Assembly: GCF_020443705.1 (NCBI RefSeq) | Contig: NZ_JAIZZK010000003.1 | Span: forward strand, 186,001 to 250,000 | Source of the DNA: Clostridium algoriphilum | Lineage (GTDB): Bacteria > Bacillota > Clostridia > Clostridiales > Clostridiaceae | Direction of reading: 5' to 3' | DNA: 64,000 nucleotides | Shown: positions 56,896 to 64,000 of the stretch, piece after piece | How positions within the stretch are numbered: position 1 is the first letter of the stretch | Layout of the letters: every line of letters begins with the position of its first letter | Position numbers and translations under genes: made by a program | The notes under the pieces: generated by a model | Database searches by the model: none | Told to the model about the DNA's origin: nothing | What the model saw: the letters and a program-made list of their open reading frames with translations, nothing else

Positions 56896-58818
56896 CTAGT
56901 CCTTCCATAAATTATTAGCTGCATATTTTAATATTACGTCACAACAATGATCACAATATCCATTTTTTTTCATTTGCTCAACCATTACATTATATTTTTC
57001 ATCTTGGTCCTTATCGCGAACTCTAGACCTAGTTATAATTCTTGATAGTTCTTTTACTGAGCTTGTTAACTTCTTTTCTATTGCCTCTCTTAAAGGCTCA
57101 TAAGACTCATATTTGATTTTCCCACCATTTCTAACCACATAAAACATATATGAAGTTACGTCACTTCTAAACCCTTTTGAAGAGCTTTCAGATATTCCAA
57201 TCTGTTCTTCTATTGATCGCATAAAGGACTCATCCGCCTGAAGTTCCTCACCAGTAGCTTTATCTTTTAATTTTGCCTTATTTACGTAAGCTTCTGCATT
57301 ATCAATATAGTTATTAAATAAACTTTCGGCTTGTTCCTTATAGCTGTGTATAAAAGCCTTAGTTACTTCTTTCTCCAATATTTTGTTGTATTCTTTTCTA
57401 ATACTATCCTGAACAAAGCCCATATATTTCTTCTTTTCATCTTCAGCAATGTCCATTTCCTTAACGGATTTAATTATGCTTTCCATAATGCTTAGTGGAT
57501 TTATACAATCTGATTCTGAATCCGAAATAGCATTATCAATAGCCTTTACTATAAATCTTGTTGAAATACCATGCATTCCCTCATCAATACCTGCTTCTTC
57601 CCTTAATTCACTAATATCTATTTTCTTAGTAGTTCCATTTTCTACTATTTCTTCTCCATTATAAATCTTAAGTTTTGTTATAGGATCTACCTTATTTGAA
57701 GGGGTAAACCTTGAGAGCAATGCGAACATTGCAGCAGTTTCAATTGTGTGTGGTGCAATATGCGGCTTAAAATTACTTTTCTTAAGTATCTTATCGTAAA
57801 TCTTAATTTCTTCATTTAGCTCAAGGCAATAAGGAACCTCCACCTTTACAATTCTATCTAAAATAGCTTCATTTGTATGATCAGACTTAAATCTATTCCA
57901 TTCTGCTTCATTAGAATGTGCAATAATTATACCATCAAAGTAAATCATAGATCCCTTTCCTGGGGATGGTATTGATTTTTCTTGAGTTGCGGTTATTATG
58001 GTATGAAGATACTCAACATCATTCTTAAATACTTCTATAAATTCTACAAGCCCTCTATTACCAACATTAAATGCACCATTAAGAGAAAAAACTCTTGGGT
58101 CATCCTCGGAATATATATCCATTTTAGATATATCAACTGACCCTGTCAAAATTGAAGTATCTTGATTATTAGGATCTACCGGTGGAACAACACCTATGCC
58201 TTTTCTTGATCTTATTGAAAATGAAGTTGTGGTAACGGGGAATTTTTCATATTCTCCATTGTATTCATTAAGTAACTTATACTTGCATGCTGGGCAAAGA
58301 TCCCCTTCAATTTTGACATCAAGCATTTCCTCAAACTTTTCTCTAAGATGCTTTGGTACTAAATGCAATGGTTCTTCATTCATAGGGCATCCTTTTAAAA
58401 CATATACAGGTTCTGTATCCTCAAAAGCATTTTTCAAAGCCTCCACGAGTGATGACTTTCCAGCTCCTACAGGCCCTGCCAAATACAATACCTGCCTTGA
58501 TTCCTCTCCCTTCATCGATGCTGAATAGAAATAGCTGACGAGTTTCATCAATACTTTATCAATTCCAAAAAAGTTATCTTTAAAAAACCCATACTTTTTT
58601 ATAATATCATTACCATATATTTTTCTTATTCTTGGATTTTCTTCAGGCCTTAAAATTTCAAAGCCCTCTTTTATTATCGTGTCATACATCCTCTTATGAG
58701 ATAACTTAGCCTTATCAGGGTTTGTTTTAATTATATCTAGATATTCTAAAAAATTTCCTTCAAATTTACTTTTAACTTTAGCTGCTCTATCATTTTGTAT
58801 TATATTTTTAAAATCCAT
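56896..58818 (-). CDS. prkA: PrkA, AAA-domain serine protein kinase/protease
   Basis: A 640-residue PrkA. The AAA domain has Walker A GPVGAGKS at 115-122, and the [10 protein letters not shown] and CPACKY segments are typical; the C-terminal kinase-like part extends to residue 640. The protein family was first described as a kinase, later as an AAA protease, in sporulating cells. It is first gene of the operon, with GGGAGG at its ATG. Confidence 0.94.
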   Translation of the reverse strand: MDFKNIIQNDRAAKVKSKFEGNFLEYLDIIKTNPDKAKLSHKRMYDTIIKEGFEILRPEENPRIRKIYGNDIIKKYGFFKDNFFGIDKVLMKLVSYFYSASMKGEESRQVLYLAGPVGAGKSSLVEALKNAFEDTEPVYVLKGCPMNEEPLHLVPKHLREKFEEMLDVKIEGDLCPACKYKLLNEYNGEYEKFPVTTTSFSIRSRKGIGVVPPVDPNNQDTSILTGSVDISKMDIYSEDDPRVFSLNGAFNVGNRGLVEFIEVFKNDVEYLHTIITATQEKSIPSPGKGSMIYFDGIIIAHSNEAEWNRFKSDHTNEAILDRIVKVEVPYCLELNEEIKIYDKILKKSNFKPHIAPHTIETAAMFALLSRFTPSNKVDPITKLKIYNGEEIVENGTTKKIDISELREEAGIDEGMHGISTRFIVKAIDNAISDSESDCINPLSIMESIIKSVKEMDIAEDEKKKYMGFVQDSIRKEYNKILEKEVTKAFIHSYKEQAESLFNNYIDNAEAYVNKAKLKDKATGEELQADESFMRSIEEQIGISESSSKGFRSDVTSYMFYVVRNGGKIKYESYEPLREAIEKKLTSSVKELSRIITRSRVRDKDQDEKYNVMVEQMKKNGYCDHCCDVILKYAANNLWKD

Positions 58819-59140
58819 TTAATACCTCCCAATGTAGTATTATTTTTATATTAGTAATTATATGAACCATAGACCCTCAACATGATTAAAAATAAAAAAA
58901 AGTTCTAAACGCAAAAAAAATACACTATAGGTATACATTTTTTCATTTGTATACTCTATAATGATATTTTTTTAAAAGGTTTTTCTTATTTAAGATTATT
59001 ATCATCTAGTACCCATAGTGCAGCCATGATAAAATATATACTTCTATCAACACATACTATGTAAAATAAAAATTAACTGAAAATAAGGCCTGTTACCCCT
59101 CTATATATAAGTTATTAATTTCTCCAAACCAACTAGATAA
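58819..59140. other. Intergenic region upstream of prkA
   Basis: No gene. It must contain the prkA promoter. CATATAAT about 40 bases before the start resembles a sporulation sigma-E -10 (CATACAnT) on the minus strand, but no matching -35 was found. A short repeat of ATACACTATAGGTATACAT also occurs (58920-58940). Confidence 0.4.
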
Positions 59141-59554
59141 TTATCTAGAACTAGCTATAAATTTCCATGCTTGCTCCAATACCTCCTTGCTACTTTTATA
59201 AGTTAATAATTGTTTTGCAAATTGAAAACTTGCCCATTTAAAATCACATAACTCCTCAAGTTGTATATTAACAGTTTGATTTTCCACCTTAGCTAGAAAA
59301 AAAACAACTTCCTTGGTTGTTTTTTGTTTTATTGAATATTCTACTGATACCCTAAATCCATTTATAAGATTAACTTGTAACCCAGTTTCTTCACAAATCT
59401 CTCTTATCGCTGTTTCTTCTTCACTTTCATTTTGTTCAACGTGTCCCTTTGGAAAACCCCAATGTCCGTCACTTTTATCACTAATGCTTAAAAACTCTAA
59501 ATTCTCACCTATTCTTCTATAAATTACAGCCCCACAAGATTTCTCAAGATTCAT
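59141..59554 (-). CDS. NUDIX hydrolase
   Basis: A 137-residue protein with Nudix box GHVEQNESEEETAIREICEETG, i.e. the GX5EX7REUXEEXGU pattern (shown here as GHVEQNESEEETAI then REICEETG). The N-terminal half resembles Ap4A-hydrolase-like members (SCGAVIYRR, GHWGFPKGH). Likely a nucleotide pyrophosphatase. ATG at 59554; AAGGGG lies about ten bases upstream, and the frame opens with GTG at 59593. Confidence 0.88.
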   Translation of the reverse strand: MNLEKSCGAVIYRRIGENLEFLSISDKSDGHWGFPKGHVEQNESEEETAIREICEETGLQVNLINGFRVSVEYSIKQKTTKEVVFFLAKVENQTVNIQLEELCDFKWASFQFAKQLLTYKSSKEVLEQAWKFIASSR

Positions 59555-59735
59555 AATAGTCCCACACCCCTTAATTTTAATTTTATCTTGCACTTAATGA
59601 TAGCTTATAATAATTAAAAACCACTTTAAATGTAAGCTCTCGCACTAAAATTATACGGTATATTTAATAATTTATTACACTAATTATTTATTTATTCATA
59701 TTTATTATTAACTATCTCAACTTTTAGAAAATATA

Positions 59736-59767
59736 ACAAAAACAAGCCCACAGCAAAGATGAGCTTG
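59736..59767 (-). terminator. Terminator with no intact gene in front
   Basis: Minus-strand CAAGCTCA and TGGGCTTG (one G-U) around nine bases, followed by TTTTTGTT. The only candidate upstream is the fragment at 59774-59845. Confidence 0.7.
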
Positions 59768-59773
59768 TGCACT

Positions 59774-59845
59774 TTATTTATCAAATCTATCCACTTTAAA
59801 TAATCTTAAATCTTCATTGCGTTTTCCTAAATATAAATATTGGTA
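59774..59845 (-). pseudogene. C-terminal gene fragment
   Basis: A 23-codon open stretch between stops reads YQYLYLGKRNEDLRLFKVDR then FDK and TAA, followed by an intrinsic terminator. The composition is protein-like and recalls WYL-domain sequence, but it is too short to assign. Probably the tail of a deleted gene. The remainder of 59555-60035 is AT-rich without genes. Confidence 0.3.
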
Positions 59846-60035
59846 TTTTTATTCATATAATAAAGATTAAAATTACAATAGCTCTTTTATAATGGTTATG
59901 TGCCTTAATAATTTTATGGTACAATATAAATTAAAATGAGGAAAAATAATATTAGAAACATTCTTGTATACCTAACTAATTAAAAAATATTATAAATTAA
60001 AATTCGCCCCGTATTTTATACTAGCTTAGTAAGCT

Positions 60036-61277
60036 ATGCTAGCAAAGGAGATGTTTAAATCGGAAAAATTATACTATAAAAGTCCATATAAAACAGAATT
60101 CACTGCTGAAATCATAAATGTAATCCAAAAGGAAAACAAATATCATGTTGAATTAAATGAAACGTATTTTTACCCTGAAGGTGATGAACAACCCAGTGAC
60201 ACCGGTTATATAAATGGTGCCCCTGTCTCAAATGCATATGAGGAAAACGGCACAATATACCATATAATTGAAGTGAAACCTTTAAAAATACATAAGGTTA
60301 AATGTAGCATCGACTTTAACAAAAGGTACGATTATATGCAGCAGCATTTAGGTCAGCATATACTCTCTGCTTGCATCTCTTACTTATTTAATGCAACTAC
60401 TATCAGCCTTCACCTAGGCATAAATTCTACAACTATTGATCTTGATAAAGCTATTGGAATAGATGAAATTAGAGTTGCTGAAAAAAAGGCCAATGGTATA
60501 ATTTTAAAAAATATTAATATAGATGTTCTATATCCAACTAATTCCGAACTAAAAAAATTGTCTTCAAAAAAAATTCCAGTAAAAGCTGGTGAAAAAATTA
60601 GAATTGTAAAAATTGGTGATATTGATGTAACTCCTTGCTGTGGACTACATCCCAATTCTACTATTGAGGTACAACTAATTAAGATTATAAAGTTTGAAAA
60701 ATATAAAACTGGCATAAGAGTTGAATTTATATGTGGTCAAAGAGCAGTTTCTGATTACGTTGTAAAACATGAAGCAATTGAAAAAATATCTAAACTTTTA
60801 TCTTGCAATAATGCTACGGTTATATCGGTCGTCGAAAGTCTGAGCGGTGATCTTAATAAGGCACTTGCAGAGAAAAGAGCATTAAAAGTAGAAGTTGCTG
60901 CATATGAAGTTCAAAACATGCTAACAGAAGCTACAAAAATAGAGGATATTAGGATGCTTAAATGCATTTATGATAAATGCGACCTCAAATATGCTAATAT
61001 GTTAGCAACAAAATTAGTAACTTCTTCAAAGGTTATAGTTTTATTTGGGGTAAAATCTCAGGATAAAGCAAATCTGTTATTTATGTGTTCAAAAGATTTA
61101 AAAATTATAAGAATGGATTCTCTTTTAAAGGATGCTATAACTCTTATAGATGGCAAAGGTGGTGGAAGTGAATTTTCTGCACAAGGTGGTGGAAAAAACA
61201 ATAATAATTTAGATTCTGCGCTAGATTATGCATATAATAAAATCAAAGAAAATATACTCACTAGTTTAAAAAAGTAA
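60036..61277 (+). CDS. AlaX-L-like alanyl-tRNA editing protein with DHHA1 domain
   Basis: The protein has up to 413 residues: a threonyl/alanyl second additional domain with zinc sites H104-LGQ-H108 and C201/C202...H205 (CCGLH), a linker, and a C-terminal DHHA1 domain (about 270-410; VLFGVKSQDKANLLFMCSK, DGKGGGSEFSAQGGG). This is the AlaX-L layout, which clears Ser-tRNA(Ala). The start is uncertain: ATG at 60036 has no RBS, and AAAGGAG directly abuts the ATG at 60051. Confidence 0.88.
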   Translation: MLAKEMFKSEKLYYKSPYKTEFTAEIINVIQKENKYHVELNETYFYPEGDEQPSDTGYINGAPVSNAYEENGTIYHIIEVKPLKIHKVKCSIDFNKRYDYMQQHLGQHILSACISYLFNATTISLHLGINSTTIDLDKAIGIDEIRVAEKKANGIILKNINIDVLYPTNSELKKLSSKKIPVKAGEKIRIVKIGDIDVTPCCGLHPNSTIEVQLIKIIKFEKYKTGIRVEFICGQRAVSDYVVKHEAIEKISKLLSCNNATVISVVESLSGDLNKALAEKRALKVEVAAYEVQNMLTEATKIEDIRMLKCIYDKCDLKYANMLATKLVTSSKVIVLFGVKSQDKANLLFMCSKDLKIIRMDSLLKDAITLIDGKGGGSEFSAQGGGKNNNNLDSALDYAYNKIKENILTSLKK

Positions 61278-61311
61278 TTATTAAATTGTATTCCTAATAG
61301 ATTATATGGAA

Positions 61312-62592
61312 CTAATCCTTTATAATAAAGTCTCTAGCTCCATATAATCCTTCAATGTATGTTTTACCATCCTCGGATAATCCAATACACAATGGAGAAA
61401 CCATTACCTCACGTACTTTATAATATCTTAATTTTTCATCATGTCCTGGTTTATAAAAGCCTGAAAAATCATGAATAATATAATGCTTCCCCTTTTCTGC
61501 GCCTAGATATAGCATGCCATGTCCATTCATATATACCGCTGTTCCAGGTTTTAATTTATCGAGTATTTTTTTTCTGTCTTCTGTAGTCATGTTTTGTGGT
61601 ATTGCATAGAAATTACCAACTGCGAGTTCACCCTGTTCCTGTGCATTTCTGGGTAGTTTGACATTCATGCTTCTATAAATATCCATTATAAAGCTTGTAC
61701 AATCTCTCGAATTAAACATGCCGCCCCATCCATATCTTTCACCTAAGAATTTAAAAGCATTTACTATTATATTTTCTCTAGTATACGGTAAATATCCTAC
61801 TGAGATTTCTTCATTTCTTGAAATTAATGCTAGTGCAAATTCTACATTACCATTATTATCTCTCGTTGGTAGTTTAACCACATAATTACCTGTAGCATTT
61901 TGGCCATAAACGTCTGCTTTTATTTCCTTAATGTTGGCAAGTGGTATTGTAATACCCATGTCAAGCTTCACCTCAGATAGTTGCTTATTTAATGGATTAT
62001 AACTTGTATATACCCTTTTTCCTGTAGTTACTATAAAGTCTTTTGTTTTAATATAATTGAAAAGCTCTTCTTTGAAACATATAGCTACATCTTTTTTAGG
62101 TATCCATGCTAAATAATTGTACATCTGAGCGAAGTACCACTTAGAGTCCTTGCTTTCCAGTAAAATGACAAGTGGTTCAACTGGATAAACAGCAGTCTCT
62201 TGAAATCTGTCAAACTCGTAGTTATCTCCAATTTTAAATACCCTAGAATAGGTTGGAAATGTTCTCATCATGGTCTTTCTTATAGTAATTCCATATGTAA
62301 TATTATTCTTGTTTATTATCCCTTCAATATTACAATTCTGCATTAACTTCTTATAATATTTGGGGGCTATTAATGATCCATCCTCATGGAAGGTTTCATA
62401 TTTTGGCAAAACACTAAAAGTGTTTAACTTGTCTGTTAATTCTTTTTTACTAAAGCACTTTTTGTAATTTTCTAAATCCACTATTGGTCCTAAAGTTTTT
62501 ACGCTACTCTTGTTGTATGCTTTAATTTCTTCATTACTCATAATAACACTGCTCAGACTATCCGACTTTATCCAATATTCTGGGCAAAGCAT
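61312..62592 (-). CDS. NlpC/P60 cell-wall hydrolase with SH3-like domains
   Basis: From ATG at 62592 it has 426 residues: an N_NLPC_P60-like stabilising segment (CPEYWIKSDSL...SNEEIKAYN), SH3b-like domains (about 100-265), and an NlpC/P60 domain with Cys298 (SRDCTSF), His358 (NGHGML) and a third polar residue in YIIHDFSG. It should cut peptidoglycan stem peptides. In-frame coding sequence continues upstream for 30 codons to ATT at 62682, which has a strong GGGAGGGTGAGG site at ideal spacing, so the true start is probably not this ATG. No signal peptide was seen in either version. Confidence 0.85.
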   Translation of the reverse strand: MLCPEYWIKSDSLSSVIMSNEEIKAYNKSSVKTLGPIVDLENYKKCFSKKELTDKLNTFSVLPKYETFHEDGSLIAPKYYKKLMQNCNIEGIINKNNITYGITIRKTMMRTFPTYSRVFKIGDNYEFDRFQETAVYPVEPLVILLESKDSKWYFAQMYNYLAWIPKKDVAICFKEELFNYIKTKDFIVTTGKRVYTSYNPLNKQLSEVKLDMGITIPLANIKEIKADVYGQNATGNYVVKLPTRDNNGNVEFALALISRNEEISVGYLPYTRENIIVNAFKFLGERYGWGGMFNSRDCTSFIMDIYRSMNVKLPRNAQEQGELAVGNFYAIPQNMTTEDRKKILDKLKPGTAVYMNGHGMLYLGAEKGKHYIIHDFSGFYKPGHDEKLRYYKVREVMVSPLCIGLSEDGKTYIEGLYGARDFIIKD

Positions 62593-62803
62593 TTCTTCCC
62601 ATAGTTCTGGAATATTTGAATAAAATAGATTATCTACCTTGTTTTCTGATATATCTCCTGAAAGTACAGTTTTTTTAATAATCGTAGTAACCTCACCCTC
62701 CCATTATCCTAGATATAAAACTCTGCTGCTATTCTATCTTTATATTATATATATTATCACATATATGTGTTTTATTACATTAATTGTATATAGTAATAGA
62801 CCA

Positions 62804-62841
62804 TAAAAAGCCTGATAAGATTATTCATCCTATCAGGCTTA
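62804..62841 (-). terminator. Terminator of thiE
   Basis: Minus-strand AAGCCTGATA and TATCAGGCTT around about 11 bases, followed by TTTATGG. Confidence 0.75.
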
Positions 62842-62882
62842 ATTACTATTATATTTTATTATAGTAATTATTCACTTCTTTT

Positions 62883-63506
62883 TTATTTAATCGAAGCACA
62901 TAATTTTTCTGCTGCAGCTTTTACACATTTTTTAGCGAGAATGTCTGAAATTATAGCTATTCCGTCAATATTCGCTATCTTTAATAAATCTACATTTTTC
63001 TCAGTAATTCCACCAATAGCAACTACAGGAATAGATATATTGTCTTTTATTTCTTTTAAGGTATGCACAGAAACTGCATTAGCATCATCTTTAGTAGTTG
63101 TAGGAAACATTGCTCCCACACCTACATAATCTGCTCCTTGTCTTTCAGCCTCTTGAGCTTCCTTAAGTGTTGAAGTAGAAATACCCATTATCTTATTATT
63201 TCCTATAATACTACGTGCAATAGTCGCTGGCATGTCACTTTGACCCAAATGAACCCCTGCAGCATCTATCGACAAAGCAATGTCTATTCTATCGTTTATT
63301 ATTAGTGGAACCTTATATTTATCTGTAACAGTTTTAATCTTTGATGCAATGTTATAAAAGTCTAAAGTACTTATGTCCTTTTCCCTAAGTTGAACTAACG
63401 TAACCCCACCTTTTATAGCTTCCTCCACTGCAGTATATATATCTGTATCCACGAGCATTTCTCTATCTGTTATAAGGTAAAGGCTGTAGTCTATATTATT
63501 CTTCAT
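62883..63506 (-). CDS. thiE: ThiE, thiamine phosphate synthase
   Basis: A 207-residue TIM barrel joining hydroxymethylpyrimidine diphosphate and thiazole phosphate. It has YLITDREM, VQLREKDI, INDRIDIAL, GVHLGQSDMP, GVGAMFPTTTK and VAIGGI. It overlaps the end of thiM by 11 bases. RBS AAAAGGAGC. Confidence 0.95.
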   Translation of the reverse strand: MKNNIDYSLYLITDREMLVDTDIYTAVEEAIKGGVTLVQLREKDISTLDFYNIASKIKTVTDKYKVPLIINDRIDIALSIDAAGVHLGQSDMPATIARSIIGNNKIMGISTSTLKEAQEAERQGADYVGVGAMFPTTTKDDANAVSVHTLKEIKDNISIPVVAIGGITEKNVDLLKIANIDGIAIISDILAKKCVKAAAEKLCASIK

Positions 63507-64000
63507 CTATTTTGCTCCTTTTTATAATTTCAGTTTCACATAAATTATACATAGCATCTATCATTTTAACTCTAAAGGTTCCCGAACCTTCAATTTCTTT
63601 GTCTAATCGCGCGTATGCTGTTTCTCCTGCAATACCCATTGAAACAGTACCTGCTAGTGCAGCTATCAAATTATTATCCCCCGCTCCTAAATAACAACCA
63701 ATAATTGCAGTACACATACATCCTGTACCTGTAACCCTGGACATCATTTTATGACCGTTTGATGTAGTGTAGAGAGTTTTACCATCTGTTATAATATCAA
63801 CCACACCTGTTATAGCTACCACCGTTCCAAATTTAATAGCAAAATCTTTTGCCATTTCTTTCGCTTTGGTAAATTCATCACTGTTAGCCTCAAAACTCTC
63901 ACTAGCATCCACACCTCTTGTTATAGTATCAATACCATATATTGTTTTTATTTCCGATAAATTTCCTCTTATAACTGCTAATTTAACTTGGCTCATAATT
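63496..64000 (-). CDS. thiM: ThiM, hydroxyethylthiazole kinase (partial)
   Basis: The C-terminal 166 or more residues; the N-terminus lies beyond the right edge. VAITGVVDIITDG, SRVTGTGCMCTA (catalytic Cys in the GTGC motif) and the SMGIAGETAY helix identify it. It phosphorylates thiazole alcohol for salvage and is co-transcribed with thiE. Confidence 0.93.
   Translation of the reverse strand, partial: IMSQVKLAVIRGNLSEIKTIYGIDTITRGVDASESFEANSDEFTKAKEMAKDFAIKFGTVVAITGVVDIITDGKTLYTTSNGHKMMSRVTGTGCMCTAIIGCYLGAGDNNLIAALAGTVSMGIAGETAYARLDKEIEGSGTFRVKMIDAMYNLCETEIIKRSKIDEE

Overview
The window is low-GC, gene-dense Firmicute DNA and fits a spore-forming Clostridium (sensu stricto). The signs are strong GGAGG-type ribosome binding sites, hairpin-plus-T-run terminators, the sporulation-associated cluster prkA-yhbH-spoVR, and clostridial biotin, thiamine and gluconate gene sets. 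Species is not determinable by eye. Nearly all genes are on the minus strand. Plus-strand exceptions are the left-edge fragment, fetA-fetB and an AlaX-like gene.

Left part (1-17.5 kb). A DUF3231-like gene end, a small membrane protein and a MutS2-like ATPase lead into a decayed mini transcription unit (2.64-2.93 kb). The centrepiece follows: an exported [NiFe] hydrogenase island read leftwards as small subunit, large subunit, maturation protease, hypA, hypB, tatA, two tatC genes, hypC, hypD and hypE. hypF is a separate unit. Two more complete small-subunit genes lie upstream, next to relics of deleted large-subunit genes. The island therefore looks like a tandemly amplified small-large operon that decayed to one large and three small subunits. 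Tat export is built into the same operon, and one of the two TatC proteins lacks a glutamate needed for signal-peptide recognition in the known family.

17-31 kb. NYN/LOTUS protein, ArsR regulator with an old-yellow-enzyme reductase, AI-2E-type permease, a small four-helix protein with paired histidines (possible di-haem b protein), and a P-type ATPase preceded by a clear NiCo riboswitch with consensus promoter and overlapping terminator. This ties nickel/cobalt efflux to a nickel-enzyme locus. Then ornithine/alanine racemase, TM2 protein, AlkD-like protein, fetAB, and a FIST plus GGDEF signalling pair.

31-46.7 kb. GH20 hexosaminidase; gluconate operon (RpiR regulator, gluconokinase, GntP permease, two tandem 6-phosphogluconate dehydrogenases); HAD phosphatases and a phosphoribosyltransferase; an FtsX-permease relic; biotin operon bioY-bioB-bioD-bioA with a BirA operator.

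46.7-64 kb. ClpB; a second old-yellow-enzyme gene; rhomboid protease; adenosine deaminase; CPBP protease; prkA-yhbH-spoVR; NUDIX hydrolase; AlaX-like editing protein; an NlpC/P60 hydrolase whose real start may be non-AUG; and thiE with the end of thiM cut by the window edge. No tRNA, rRNA, CRISPR array or intact insertion sequence was seen.
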